Counted from the first letter of the stretch, positions 48,194-57,251 are shown. The stretch: DNA of 64,000 nt from SZUA-430 sp964647355 (GCA_964647355.1 CAZYGK010000002.1:75981-139980), one strand, 5' to 3'. Notes: generated by a model from the sequence alone, not told the origin. Made by a program: numbers and translations.

Positions 48194-48545
48194 CGGCTTT
48201 CTCCTTGCGTTTCAGTTCTTCGATGATGTTGTCCAATTCGTCGAACCGTGCGGCCCAGAGCTGGCGGTAGCGTTCGATCCAGGCGGCCTCTTCCTCAAGC
48301 GTGCGTCGGCCGAGCTTGCAGGTTCGCACGCGGCCGACCTTCTGCGTTGCAACGAGGCCCGCCTGCTCCAGCACGGCGACGTGCTTCTTCATGCCCGTGA
48401 GGGTCATGTGGAATTTTTCGGCGAGATCCGTGATCGACGCGTCGGAGCGGACGAGCTGCTCCAGGATGCCGCGGCGGGTGGCATCCGAGAGCGCGGCGAA
48501 CGATGTGTCAAAGCGGGGTTGTTGATACTGAACCATTTGGATCAT
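48174..48545 (-). CDS. ArsR-family winged-helix regulator
   Basis: A 123-residue protein. The winged helix is FAALSDATRRGILEQLVRSD, SITDLAEKFHMTLTGMKKHV, AVLEQAGLVATQKVGRVRTC. The C-terminal helix, EEEAAWIERYRQLWAARFDE, mediates dimer formation. An ATG three codons later (MVQYQQ) is possible. No metal-binding CxC is present, so it is one of the non-metal ArsR proteins that pair with SRPBCC genes. The start codon region reads ATGGTTCAGT, half of a palindrome found upstream of the operon. Confidence 0.88.
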   Translation of the reverse strand: MIQMVQYQQPRFDTSFAALSDATRRGILEQLVRSDASITDLAEKFHMTLTGMKKHVAVLEQAGLVATQKVGRVRTCKLGRRTLEEEAAWIERYRQLWAARFDELDNIIEELKRKEKADGRKKR

Positions 48546-48570
48546 TGTTTGACGCGGGGGTGGTCGATGT

Positions 48571-49059
48571 TCACCGAGCGAGCAATCCGTCCAGGTGCCG
48601 GTAGTTGTGCTCCAAGCCGTCCGTTGCGCCCGTGGCTATGGTGGCGTCGCGTTCTTCCTTGGAGGCAAATAGCATTGTGACGATCAGGGTCGTGATGCCG
48701 CCGGCGTCCTCGAAGGCCGTCGTCACGATCTTCGGCTCTTTCGTCATGGCCACGCCAAACGTCCCCGGATCGTAGTGTTCTTCAAAGACCAGCCGCGTCG
48801 TCGGCGCTACTTCGAGGTACTTGCCGAAAAATCCGAACTCCCCCTGAGACTCATCGTTGCGCCAACGCCAACGATAGGAACCTCCGACGCGCACATCCAT
48901 TTCGCAAACGGGCATCGACCAACCATCATAGCCCTTTAGCCATTTCCTCACCAATTCCGGCTTCGTGTACGCTTCCCAAACCAATCGCGCCGGTGCCTTG
49001 AATGGGCGTGTCACGCGCACTTCACGATCCGAAGCCATTTCGACCTTTGTGTTGCTCAT
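48571..49059 (-). CDS. SRPBCC domain protein, first gene of the ArsR operon
   Basis: A 162-residue helix-grip protein. DREVRVTRPFKAPARLVWEA, WLKGYDGWSMPVCEMDVRVG, GSYRWRWRNDESQGEFGFFG and IVTMLFASKEERDATIATGA are family motifs of AHSA1/YndB-type proteins. The frame begins MSNTKVEMAS with GGAGGAAAATTC before it. It lies 25 bases upstream of the ArsR gene. A perfect 20-base palindrome sits 40 bases upstream of its start. Ligand unknown. Confidence 0.87.
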   Translation of the reverse strand: MSNTKVEMASDREVRVTRPFKAPARLVWEAYTKPELVRKWLKGYDGWSMPVCEMDVRVGGSYRWRWRNDESQGEFGFFGKYLEVAPTTRLVFEEHYDPGTFGVAMTKEPKIVTTAFEDAGGITTLIVTMLFASKEERDATIATGATDGLEHNYRHLDGLLAR

Positions 49060-49098
49060 CCGAATTTTCCTCCGAAGCGTCGAAGCGGGTTTTCTTAC

Positions 49099-49118
49099 AC
49101 TGAACCATATGGTTCAGT
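49099..49118. promoter_or_regulatory. 20-bp palindrome, probable ArsR operator
   Basis: ACTGAACCATATGGTTCAGT is perfectly self-complementary and lies 40 bases upstream of the operon's first start codon. Half of it with one extended part, ACTGAACCATTTGG, recurs at 48527-48540 over the ArsR start codon. An operon for autoregulation by the ArsR protein is the simplest reading. Confidence 0.6.
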
Positions 49119-49199
49119 TTTTAGCGCAGGATCGGCTGGTGCGCAAGGGGGGGCGTTGTTATTCGTCTGCTGGCAGAGGAACCGTTGTGCCCCACCCGC

Positions 49200-49270
49200 G
49201 AGCGCGGGCATCCCTGCCCGCTCTTGCTGCCTCGTCATCGCACAAAGGGTGGGCAAGGATGCCCGCGCTC
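49200..49270. repeat. Large inverted repeat between the SRPBCC and PhoD genes
   Basis: The 20-base arm at 49200-49219 (starting GAGCGCGGGCATCC) pairs with 49251-49270 (ending GGATGCCCGCGCTC), one mismatch only, around a 31-base loop. It resembles repetitive intergenic elements and may also serve as a terminator. The rest of 49060-49392 shows no gene. Confidence 0.65.
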
Positions 49271-49392
49271 CAGGGTGTGCGCGCTCTTCGCGGTTGGGTG
49301 CAGCGCCTACCCAATTGTTTACGCGAATGTGATCGGTTTCCGGCGTGTGGGTTCGCTAGGCTCTTGGCCACGATCAGGGGATGGAACGGGGC

Positions 49393-51435
49393 ATGCCGCA
49401 AACAATCAATCGCCGGCAATTGATGTCGGAAGCTGCCGCGCTGGGCGCGGTGCTTGCGCTCGGGACGGCTTCCGCGAAGAGCCGCACGGCCAAGCCGGTC
49501 GAGCGGCGCGATCTCTATCCGCAAGGCGTTGCGTCCGGCGATCCGGATACGACGAGCGTGATCCTGTGGACGCGTCGGCCGCCGGATGTTTCGCGCTCCA
49601 AGCGGTTAACGGTCGAGGTTGCGGCCGACCCCGCGTTCCAGCGCATCGTGGCGCATGGCGCCTCCACCATCGGCGAGAACACCGATTGGACGTGCCGGTT
49701 CTTGGCGGCGGGTCTCGAGCCGGCGCGCGAGTATTGGTACCGGTTCATCGACGAGAAGGGCAACGCGAGCCGCGTCGGGCGCACGCTGACGGCGCCGGCT
49801 GACGACGACAGCCGCCCCGTTCGCTTCGCTTTCGTGAGTTGTCACGACGTGACGATCGGTGCGGGCAACGCCTATCGACGCATGAAATACGAGGACGAGC
49901 AGCGCCCGCGTGACGAACAGCTTAGCTTCGTGCTGCATCTCGGCGATTTCGTCTACGAGATGGTTTGGTACCCGGAAGAAACGCCGGGCGGCATTCTGCG
50001 CGGCCGGCGGCTTCGCGACATCGTGCGCTATCCGAACGGCGAGAAGATCGGCAAGTTCTATGTGCCGACAAGCCTCGCCGACTATCGCGCGCTCTATCGC
50101 GGCTATCTGACGGACCCCGATCTGCAGGACGCGCGCGCGCAATGGCCGTTCGTGCCCGTGTGGGACAATCACGAGTTCTCTTGGCAGGCCTATCAGAGCC
50201 AGCAGGTGTTCGGCGGCAAGGTGCGTCCGGCGCAGCGCGTCAAGGTGGCGGCGAGCCAAGCTTGGTACGAGTTTCAGCCTGCGCGCGTGCGCAAGCCCGG
50301 CGCGGGCGATCCGTTCGAGGCGCCTGTGGTTCAGGACGCACCGCTAACGACGTTGGACGAGCGCGGCTTAGGCCTGGAGCCGAACAACTTGACCGCGGTC
50401 AATGCGCTCAAGATCTATCGTGCGTTCCGCTTCGGCCGGAACGTCGACATGATCCTGACCGACAACCGGTCGTATGCGGGGCCGCCTGCGGACGGCAGTT
50501 CGCTTCCGGCCATTCCGATCGGTGCGATCCCCGAAGACGCGAACGAGATCCTCGACATGGGGCGCGCGTATAACGGCGGCTCGCCCCCCGCGACGATCCG
50601 CGTCGGGACCGCCGATATCGCGAACACGCAGAAGGATGCGCCGCCGCAAACCTATTTGGGTCTCGAGCAAATTGCCTGGTTCAAGGATCGGCTGCGGAAC
50701 GCGAAAGCGCCGTGGAAGATTTGGGGTCATTCGCTTGGAACGCTAAGCTGGCGTATGGATCCTCAGAACATGCCGGCGCCGCACCGGAAGGATTGGCCAA
50801 GCAAGGGGTACGGCGTTCTCAACGCGGGCAATTTCGTCGAGCATTCGGACATTTTCGGGATGTTGCAGAAGGAAGGCATCACGGGCTTTGCGATCGTGGC
50901 CGGCGACAAGCATTCCTTCTGGGCCGGCTATCCCAGCAACACACTGCCGCCGCGCGCGTTCGAGCCGGTCGGCGTCGAGTTCATCACGGGCTCGATTACC
51001 GCGCAGGGCGCGGCCGAGGTGCAGGAACTGACGATGAAGAAAGACAATCCGTTCCGCGCGCTCTACATCCACGACAAGCCGGACGGATCGATGGAGTGCA
51101 CGTTCGGCATGACCTTGATGCACGGCGTGAAGTCGTCGCTGACGCTTGCCGAGACGCACGATCCTGCGCGGGCGCGGGCCGCGCGCAATCCGGAGCTTGC
51201 GCCGCATTTGAAGTTCGTCGATCACGGCGGGCATGGCTATGCGACGGTCAGGGCGTCGGCGGAGGAGCTTGTCACGGAGTTCGTCTGCATCCCGCGGCCG
51301 CTCGAGCGCAGCGCCACCGACGACGGCGGGCCGATCGTCTATCGCGTGCGGCACCGGGTGCCTTTGTGGCGCGCTGGTGAGCGGCCGCAGATGGTGCAGG
51401 AGGTTGTCGAGGGCGACCCGGGGCTTGCGATCTGA
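49393..51435 (+). CDS. phoD: PhoD-type alkaline phosphatase/phosphodiesterase
   Basis: About 680 residues from MPQTINRRQLMSEAAALGAV (an ATG at 49381 is also in frame). The twin-arginine signal (NRRQLM) directs export by Tat. An N-terminal Ig-like PhoD_N domain (YPQGVASGDPDTTSVILWTR) precedes the metallophosphatase: VRFAFVSCHDVT, LHLGDFVYEMVWYPEE, VPVWDNHEFSW, VGTADIANTQK and IVAGDKHSFWAGY. These supply the Fe/Ca ligands of the family. It acts in the periplasm on phosphate mono- and diesters. No Pho box was recognised. Confidence 0.88.
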   Translation: MPQTINRRQLMSEAAALGAVLALGTASAKSRTAKPVERRDLYPQGVASGDPDTTSVILWTRRPPDVSRSKRLTVEVAADPAFQRIVAHGASTIGENTDWTCRFLAAGLEPAREYWYRFIDEKGNASRVGRTLTAPADDDSRPVRFAFVSCHDVTIGAGNAYRRMKYEDEQRPRDEQLSFVLHLGDFVYEMVWYPEETPGGILRGRRLRDIVRYPNGEKIGKFYVPTSLADYRALYRGYLTDPDLQDARAQWPFVPVWDNHEFSWQAYQSQQVFGGKVRPAQRVKVAASQAWYEFQPARVRKPGAGDPFEAPVVQDAPLTTLDERGLGLEPNNLTAVNALKIYRAFRFGRNVDMILTDNRSYAGPPADGSSLPAIPIGAIPEDANEILDMGRAYNGGSPPATIRVGTADIANTQKDAPPQTYLGLEQIAWFKDRLRNAKAPWKIWGHSLGTLSWRMDPQNMPAPHRKDWPSKGYGVLNAGNFVEHSDIFGMLQKEGITGFAIVAGDKHSFWAGYPSNTLPPRAFEPVGVEFITGSITAQGAAEVQELTMKKDNPFRALYIHDKPDGSMECTFGMTLMHGVKSSLTLAETHDPARARAARNPELAPHLKFVDHGGHGYATVRASAEELVTEFVCIPRPLERSATDDGGPIVYRVRHRVPLWRAGERPQMVQEVVEGDPGLAI

Positions 51436-51487
51436 TTATCGCCGCACAAAGGCGTGCTAGGATCGGGCGTCTTCACGGAAGCGCAGG

Positions 51488-51934
51488 ATGCTCGCCTATC
51501 AAGCTCAGGACTGTGCCGCGACGTTGGCCGAGGGGATCGCCGCTTACTACGACGCGCATCCGTTCTTGAAGCGCGGGGCTGCGCTTTCGACCGAAGCGCA
51601 GGAATTCTTCCGCTGTCACGATGCGGTGCATGTCGTCTATGGCTGCGATACGTCGCTGCCGCATGAGGCGATCGTGAAGCTGTCCAGCTTTTTCGGCACG
51701 ACCGAAGGTTTCGGCACGATGCGCGGATACCGGCTCTACGAGTCGCTCGACATATACCGTCAGCTGCGCACGACGGACATTTTGCGGACGATTGCTGCGG
51801 CGCCACTCATTGTGCCCCGCACGTTGTGGCGGTGTTCGCGGCAGACGCGGCGCTGGCCGTGGGCGGCGTTCGATGAATTCATGAACGTGACGCTGCGCGA
51901 GATACGTGCGGATTTCGGGATACGGGTGGCGTAG
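51488..51934 (+). CDS. Coq4-like small protein
   Basis: A 148-residue protein. FFRCHDAVHVVYGCDTSLPH followed by E gives H-D-x2-H-x11-E, the metal-binding motif of Coq4, a ubiquinone-biosynthesis protein. The rest is helical with LKRGAALSTEAQEF and WAAFDEFMNVTLREIRADFG. The family likeness beyond the motif is weak and no ubi genes are adjacent. The assignment is a motif-based guess. It sits 53 bases after the PhoD stop and may share its transcript. Confidence 0.65.
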   Translation: MLAYQAQDCAATLAEGIAAYYDAHPFLKRGAALSTEAQEFFRCHDAVHVVYGCDTSLPHEAIVKLSSFFGTTEGFGTMRGYRLYESLDIYRQLRTTDILRTIAAAPLIVPRTLWRCSRQTRRWPWAAFDEFMNVTLREIRADFGIRVA

Positions 51935-51999
51935 TCTGGGAGCGCGGGCTACCAAGCTGTGCCTGTGCTATATGCGACGAACGATGAGGAGAACCAAAC

Positions 52000-52386
52000 A
52001 TGCCGCGCGTTTCGCATTTTGAGATTCATGCGAGCGAGCCTGCGAAGCTTGCCGCCTATTACCGCGAGTTGTTCGGGTGGAAGTTGCAGCACCTTGCGCA
52101 CATCGATTATTGGCTGATCGATACGAGCGAGGGGCAAGAGCCCGGCATCAACGGCGGTCTGCTGCAACGGCGCGGACCTAAGCCTGCCGACGGTCAAGCG
52201 GTCAACGCGTTCATGTGCACGGTTAGCGTGAACTCGGTCGATGCATACCGCGCGAAGGCAATCCAACTGGGCGGGGCCGAGGCGCTGCCCAAGATGGCGA
52301 TCCCCGGCGTCGGCTGGGTCGCTTACTGTAAGGACCCGGACGGCAACATCTTCGGGCTGCATCAGGAAGACAGGAACGCGAAGTAG
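52000..52386 (+). CDS. VOC-superfamily (glyoxalase-like) protein
   Basis: A 128-residue protein: MPRVSHFEIHASEPAKLAAY, YRELFGWKLQHLAHIDYWLI, GINGGLLQRR and VAYCKDPDGNIFGLHQED. The paired beta-alpha-beta-beta-beta modules with His and Glu at the metal positions are those of glyoxalase/bleomycin-resistance proteins, similar to those with unknown substrates. AGGAG lies just upstream. Function not predictable. Confidence 0.88.
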   Translation: MPRVSHFEIHASEPAKLAAYYRELFGWKLQHLAHIDYWLIDTSEGQEPGINGGLLQRRGPKPADGQAVNAFMCTVSVNSVDAYRAKAIQLGGAEALPKMAIPGVGWVAYCKDPDGNIFGLHQEDRNAK

Positions 52387-52429
52387 CACGATCGCACGAA
52401 AGTGACGCTCGTTGTTTTGGAGATTGGAC

Positions 52430-52978
52430 ATGGCTGTCTCGCGCGAGGTCATTCGTTGGGAAGCCGGCGGCATTGCGTTCGTCTTCGTGGCGGGGTCGCT
52501 CTTGCACTTTGCTTACGACTGGCTCGGCCGTTCGCCCTGGATGGCGCCCATCGCAGCGATCGATGAAAGCGTTTGGGAACACCTGAAGCTCGCCTTTTGG
52601 CCCGCAGCGGCGTTCGCCGCCGTGCAGGGAGCCGCAATGGGCACACGCGTGCGTAATTTCGTGTTGGGTAAGGCCGTCGCGCTCACGGTGGCGCCGCTTG
52701 CGATCGTCTTCGGATTCTACGGCTATACCGCTGCTCTCGGCTTTCACACGCTTGTGGCGGACCTGGCGTTGTTCGTCATCGCCATTGCGCTCGGCGCTGC
52801 AGCCACCCTCGCCGTCTACGGCATGCCGGATTTCGGATCGGCGGGGCGCAGGGCCGGCATCGCCGCTATCGTTGCCTGGGTCGCGGCGTTCGCTGCATTT
52901 ACATTCGCGAAGCCACCCTACCCTTTGTTCCATCCCGGACAGGAAAGCCCGCGCCACGAGGACGCGTCGAGTTCTTAG
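52430..52978 (+). CDS. DUF6512-type membrane protein
   Basis: A 182-residue protein from MAVSREVIRWEAGGIAFVFV; GGAG lies seven bases before the ATG. It has about five membrane spans. The signature AGSLLHFAYDWLG, IAAIDESVWEHLKLAFWP matches the DUF6512 pattern with its E-S-V-W-E-H-L-K motif. Function unknown. It starts 43 bases after the VOC gene, so the two may be co-transcribed. Confidence 0.82.
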   Translation: MAVSREVIRWEAGGIAFVFVAGSLLHFAYDWLGRSPWMAPIAAIDESVWEHLKLAFWPAAAFAAVQGAAMGTRVRNFVLGKAVALTVAPLAIVFGFYGYTAALGFHTLVADLALFVIAIALGAAATLAVYGMPDFGSAGRRAGIAAIVAWVAAFAAFTFAKPPYPLFHPGQESPRHEDASSS

Positions 52979-53090
52979 CGGAACAGGCCGTCAGTTGACG
53001 CACTGATTCAAGTTGTCGGCGATGCTCTGCACCCAAGGGACGAAGATGGCTTGACCGAAGCCCTGCACAGCGAAGCGGTCGCGGCCAGGA

Positions 53091-53849
53091 TCACTGCAGC
53101 TCGAGATATTCGGGACAGGCGGGCGGCGGCGCGTTCCAGACGAGCGCGCCTGTCGTTGCGTTGCGCACGAGGTCGCGTCTGAACGTGCAGCGCCGGTCCT
53201 TCGCCCAATAGAGATCGGCCTTGCGTAGTTGGCCTTCGCGTGCGGAATCGTCGAAGCGGTCCCGCGGGCCGGGGAACGACTGTGCTTGGGCTTTGTAGGC
53301 CAGGCGAATGCCGTTCGGGCTGCGCGGCGCCACGGTCAGCCGTGCGCGATAGCGGTATTCGTCGTGGCAGGCGCCGCGGCGGCGCCGTTCGTCTTCCTTT
53401 GAAAAACAGGCGCGGACGAGGAAGCTGCTTTCGAGGGGCACGTCGAGCGCGCTCAGCGGCTTGACGTTCGGATCGGGACGCAGTTCGAAGAGGCTCAGCG
53501 TCGTCAAGGATCCACCGCCGCCGGAATAAGCCTCACGCTGCGTGCGGACAACGCCCACGAGAACGAATTCGCCCTGCCCTTGCTGTTTCACGCGAACGAT
53601 CGAACGCCAGATCGTCGATTCGAGCCGGTGATCTTCGTCCTGCTCAAGCGTCAGCGTTCCGACGGTGCCGACGTCGCGATGGCGGACTGTTGCGGCACCG
53701 TCCTTGGCCGTCACGCACCAGACGCGGTCGGCCGTGCAAAGCTCCGCTAGCGTTCCGGCGCGGGCGCGAAGCGGCTCGATCAGCGTGGCGGCGTGAGCGG
53801 CAGCGGCTGCGGCGACGGCGGCGAGCACCGCAAGAAAGAGTGTTTTCAT
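53091..53849 (-). CDS. Secreted protein of unknown function
   Basis: A 252-residue protein from MKTLFLAVLAAVAAAAAAHA, a signal peptide with a cleavage site after AHA. The rest is beta-rich with paired Cys residues (ELCTADRVWCVTAK, RACFSKEDERRRRGACHDEY, RRCTFRRDL, PPACPEYLELQ), so disulphides are likely. No family recognised. It lies between convergent or unrelated genes and 58 bases from the acyl-CoA ligase stop. Confidence 0.75.
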   Translation of the reverse strand: MKTLFLAVLAAVAAAAAAHAATLIEPLRARAGTLAELCTADRVWCVTAKDGAATVRHRDVGTVGTLTLEQDEDHRLESTIWRSIVRVKQQGQGEFVLVGVVRTQREAYSGGGGSLTTLSLFELRPDPNVKPLSALDVPLESSFLVRACFSKEDERRRRGACHDEYRYRARLTVAPRSPNGIRLAYKAQAQSFPGPRDRFDDSAREGQLRKADLYWAKDRRCTFRRDLVRNATTGALVWNAPPPACPEYLELQ

Positions 53850-53907
53850 GTCACTCGTTCTCGGGTGTTTGGCGCGCTCCGTCAATGTGCCGTGCGGGCA
53901 ACTTGCG

Positions 53908-55440
53908 TTACTTTGCGACGAAGCGTTTGCGCAGCTCGAACTTCAGCACTTTGCCCGCCGGGTTGCGGGGCATGGTGTCGATGAGCTCAAGGCGCGAGGG
54001 GAGCTTGTAGCGCGCGAGGCGTTCGGTGCCCCAGGCGCGGAGTTCTTCGAGCGTGAGCTTCTGCCCTGGTTTCAGCACGACGACCGCGACGACGGCCTCG
54101 CCCCATTTCTCGTCGGGCTGGCCCAGCACCGCGACTTCGGCGATCGCCGGGTGCGCGTAGAGCACGGCTTCGACTTCTGCGGGGTAGACGTTTTCGCCGC
54201 CGGTGATGACCATGTCCTTCACGCGGTCGCAGATGTAGAGGAAGCGGTCGGCGTCGTAGTAGCCGACGTCGCCGGAGTGGAACCAGCCGGCCTTGTCGAT
54301 CGCGGCGGCGGTTGCTTCCGGCTTGTTCCAATAGCCCTTCATCACGTTCGGCCCGCGGATCACGACTTCGCCGCGCGCCATCGGTTCGTGGATGAACTTG
54401 CCGTCGGCGTCCATCAGTTCGACGTCGACGAAGAAGCCAGGCTGGCCGGCGGAGCCGACTTTCTTAGCGCTCCACTCGCTGGTCAGAAACGTCGCCATCG
54501 GTGCGGTTTCGGTGAGGCCGTAGCCCTGGTTCACGGGCACGCCGCGCTTCGCATAGAGATGCAGCAACGGTTCGGGCACAGGCGCGCCGCCGCAGAGGAT
54601 CATCCTGAGGCTCGATAGATCGCTTTGCGCGAACGCCGGATGCTGGCTCACCACGAGCAACATCGCGGGCACGGCGAATGCGGTCGTGACCTTGTGCTTC
54701 ACGACGTCTTCGATCCAGCGCGTCGGGTCGAAACCGCGATGGAGCAGAACCTCCGCCCCTTTCTGCCAAGCGACGAGCGTCGTCACGTTCAAGCCGCCGA
54801 TGTGAAACAGCGGCGCGCAGACGAGCGTGACGTCGTTTTCGTGCGTGTCGATCGTGAGCAAGCCCATGCTGTTGTTCCACCACAGATTCCCGTGGGTCAG
54901 CATCGCGCCCTTCGGGCGGCCGGTGGTGCCGGAGGTGTACATAATAATCGCGACTTCATCCTCGCCGACCGGCTCGCTCGCCGTGTAGGGCTCAGCCTTC
55001 GCCGTGAACGTGACGAGCGACGGCCAGCCTTCCGCATCGACATCGGCGGAGACGTAGTGGCGACAGGGCAGCTTGTTGCGGATGCCGTCGATCACCGGGC
55101 GATGCGGGCTGTCGGCGACGATCGTGTGCACGCCCGCGTCGTTGATGATGTAGTCGAGTTCGGGGCCGGTCAGGCGGAAGTTCAGCGGCACGAAGATCGC
55201 GCCGAGGCGCGCGGCCGCGAACATCGTCTCGAAGAACGCGGGCTGGTTCAGACCGATAAAGGCGACGCGGTCGCCGCGGCAGACGCCGGCCGCCTTGAGC
55301 GCGCCGGCGAGCTTGTCGAAGCGCGCCTGGAGTTCAGCGTAGGTCCAGCTCTTGCCTTCGAACGTCAGCGCGCGACGGTGGCCGGTGCGCTTGGCGCGTT
55401 GCAGGAACCAGTTTCCAAGGCTGACATCAGGCGCGGCCAT
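53908..55440 (-). CDS. Acyl-CoA synthetase (AMP-forming, FadD/CaiC-like)
   Basis: A 510-residue ligase. ATP/AMP motif IIMYTSGTTGRPKGAMLTH, then VNQGYGLTETAPMA, and the C-terminal hinge HSGDVGYYDADRFLYICDRV followed by KDMVITGGENVYPAEVEAVL and a catalytic Lys in NPAGKVLKFELRK. Full length for the class. It activates a fatty or aromatic acid as its CoA thioester using ATP. Chain-length preference cannot be read. No CoA-linked partner is immediately adjacent. Confidence 0.9.
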   Translation of the reverse strand: MAAPDVSLGNWFLQRAKRTGHRRALTFEGKSWTYAELQARFDKLAGALKAAGVCRGDRVAFIGLNQPAFFETMFAAARLGAIFVPLNFRLTGPELDYIINDAGVHTIVADSPHRPVIDGIRNKLPCRHYVSADVDAEGWPSLVTFTAKAEPYTASEPVGEDEVAIIMYTSGTTGRPKGAMLTHGNLWWNNSMGLLTIDTHENDVTLVCAPLFHIGGLNVTTLVAWQKGAEVLLHRGFDPTRWIEDVVKHKVTTAFAVPAMLLVVSQHPAFAQSDLSSLRMILCGGAPVPEPLLHLYAKRGVPVNQGYGLTETAPMATFLTSEWSAKKVGSAGQPGFFVDVELMDADGKFIHEPMARGEVVIRGPNVMKGYWNKPEATAAAIDKAGWFHSGDVGYYDADRFLYICDRVKDMVITGGENVYPAEVEAVLYAHPAIAEVAVLGQPDEKWGEAVVAVVVLKPGQKLTLEELRAWGTERLARYKLPSRLELIDTMPRNPAGKVLKFELRKRFVAK

Positions 55441-55532
55441 GCGTGTTTCCTCCCGTGCTGCACGTGGTCGGCAGCGCTTCAGGCGGTTCTAGCGGAGGTG
55501 CGGGAGAGGGGCAATCGTGGCGCGCGGCCCAC

Positions 55533-56750
55533 CTACGCCCCTCGCATCAGCCTTCCCGCCATCACCACGTGCGTCACGGCGGCGGGATCGGCGAGGCTTG
55601 CGATGTTGTCGAGCGGGTTCACCGTCGTCAGTACGATGTCGGCGTGGGCGCCGGGGGTGAGACGGCCGATCTTGCCTTCCATCCGGCAGAGGCGCGGATT
55701 GACCAGGTACATCGCGCGCAGGATTTCCTTGCCGCTTTCGACCTCGGCGCGGATTGCGAATTCGCGCGCTTGGCGGTTTTGGGTTTCGCCGATCAAGTCG
55801 GTGCCCCAACCCATCGTGACGCCCGCGGCGCGGGCGATTTCGAGCGAGCGGATGCCGGCGTCATAGACCTTGCGGTTCTTTTCGATGTTCGTTGCGGGCA
55901 GGCCGAGCGCCTTGCCGAAATGTTCCATCGCCTCGTAGGTCGAAAGCGTCGGCACCAGAACAGCGCCCTTTGCGGCGACGGCCTTGGCCGCAGCGGCGTC
56001 GATCAGGTTGCCGTGTTCGATCGAGTGCACGCCCGCTTCGACGGCCATGGTGATCGACTCTGGCGAATAAGCGTGCGCCGCGACGTAGGTTTGGCGGTGG
56101 CGCGCCTCTTCCACGACGGCCGCGATTTCGCCGTGCGTGTATTGGATCGATTCCAGCGGGTCACGCGGCGTCGCCACGCCGCCCGAGGCGTGTATCTTCA
56201 GGAAATCGGAGCCGTCGCGCAGATTGTGGCGCGCGGCCTTGCGTACGGCTTCGACGCCGTCGCAGACGATGCCGAACGCGCTGTGGCGCATCTGGCAAGC
56301 GCATTGCGGTACGGGAAGAGCGCCGGATTCGACGTCGCCGTGGCCGCCGGTCTGCGACAGCATGCGGCCTGCGCGCACGATGCGCGGACCGGTTGCCATG
56401 CCGGTCTTGATCGCGAGGATCAGACCTTCGATTTCACCGCCGAGATCGCGCACCGTCGTGAAGCCGCGATCGACGGTTTCGCGCGCCAGGCGCGCCATCG
56501 CGATGCCGAACTCGACTTCGCTCCATTTCGCGAGTTTGTGGAAGTCGAGCGTCGTCAGCCGGAAGTGCACGTGCGCGTCGATGAAGCCCGGCAGCATACA
56601 GGCGCCCTTCGCGTCGATCGTGACGTCGGCTTTGCCGGTGTCTTCACCGACGGCGGCGATAACGCCGTTTTCGGCGACGAGCGTCGTCGTGCCGGTGAAG
56701 GCAAGCGTGTCGGTATCGAAGCAGTTCGCGTTGCGAATGACGAGGCGCAT
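55533..56750 (-). CDS. Metal-dependent amidohydrolase (imidazolonepropionase/prolidase-like)
   Basis: About 405 residues from MRLVIRNANCFDTDTLAFTG; GGGAGAC precedes the ATG. Metal site residues are HxH in GFIDAHVHFRLTTLD, Lys in DFLKIHASGGVATPRDPLES, His in VAAHAYSPESITMAVEAGVH and GWGTDLIGETQNRQA (Asp). This is the cyclic/Xaa-Pro-type amidohydrolase family. It hydrolyses an amide-like bond; substrate unknown. No signal peptide, so it is cytoplasmic. Confidence 0.87.
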   Translation of the reverse strand: MRLVIRNANCFDTDTLAFTGTTTLVAENGVIAAVGEDTGKADVTIDAKGACMLPGFIDAHVHFRLTTLDFHKLAKWSEVEFGIAMARLARETVDRGFTTVRDLGGEIEGLILAIKTGMATGPRIVRAGRMLSQTGGHGDVESGALPVPQCACQMRHSAFGIVCDGVEAVRKAARHNLRDGSDFLKIHASGGVATPRDPLESIQYTHGEIAAVVEEARHRQTYVAAHAYSPESITMAVEAGVHSIEHGNLIDAAAAKAVAAKGAVLVPTLSTYEAMEHFGKALGLPATNIEKNRKVYDAGIRSLEIARAAGVTMGWGTDLIGETQNRQAREFAIRAEVESGKEILRAMYLVNPRLCRMEGKIGRLTPGAHADIVLTTVNPLDNIASLADPAAVTHVVMAGRLMRGA

Positions 56751-56814
56751 CAGTGTCTCCCTGGCGGCTGATGTAGCAGACACGAGGAGCACTTCCAACG
56801 CCGGCATCTGCCGG

Positions 56815-57246
56815 TTACTTCACCGCTACCGGCTTCACCGCGTCGATCTTGGCTTCGTAGGTGTAGACGGCTGTGGCGAGCGGGTCTGCGCTTGCGTTGC
56901 CGGCTTCGGCGTGGCGTTGCACCAAAGCCGCCGCGGCATTCGCGTCGAGCCGGCCGTATTCCAGCAGCGCTTCGTTCGGCGGCACGTCGCTCACGAACGA
57001 CCATTTGTATTCGGCGAACTTGCGGCCGGGCGCGACGGCGCGATCGAAGAAGGCGACGGTGACGGTAAAGCCGGTCACGGCGATGTCGGCGCGGTTGTTC
57101 GCGACGCGGAACTCAAACGATGCGGAGCCGTCGGCGTTCGGGGTCATGCCGCCGCTGACTCCGAGGTCGGCGCCCGGCGCGGCGCCGACTGACGGCGCGA
57201 GCACCAGGGACGCCGCCAGGGCGGCTGCGCTCATCAGCTTGCTCAT
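56815..57246 (-). CDS. Secreted protein of unknown function
   Basis: A 143-residue protein from MSKLMSAAALAASLVLAPSV with a signal peptide. The remaining part, SFEFRVANNRADIAVTGFTV, TVAFFDRAV, YKWSFVSDVPPNEALLEYGR, is likely a beta-sandwich. No family recognised. It lies five bases downstream of a lipoprotein gene on the same strand, so both may act together at the envelope. Confidence 0.72.
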   Translation of the reverse strand: MSKLMSAAALAASLVLAPSVGAAPGADLGVSGGMTPNADGSASFEFRVANNRADIAVTGFTVTVAFFDRAVAPGRKFAEYKWSFVSDVPPNEALLEYGRLDANAAAALVQRHAEAGNASADPLATAVYTYEAKIDAVKPVAVK

Positions 57247-57251
57247 GGTCT

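Noticed and set aside
54625..56771. Two long + strand frames opposite the acyl-CoA ligase and amidohydrolase
   Set aside because: Both are antisense to genes with full domain motifs. Their translations are His/Arg-rich and match nothing.
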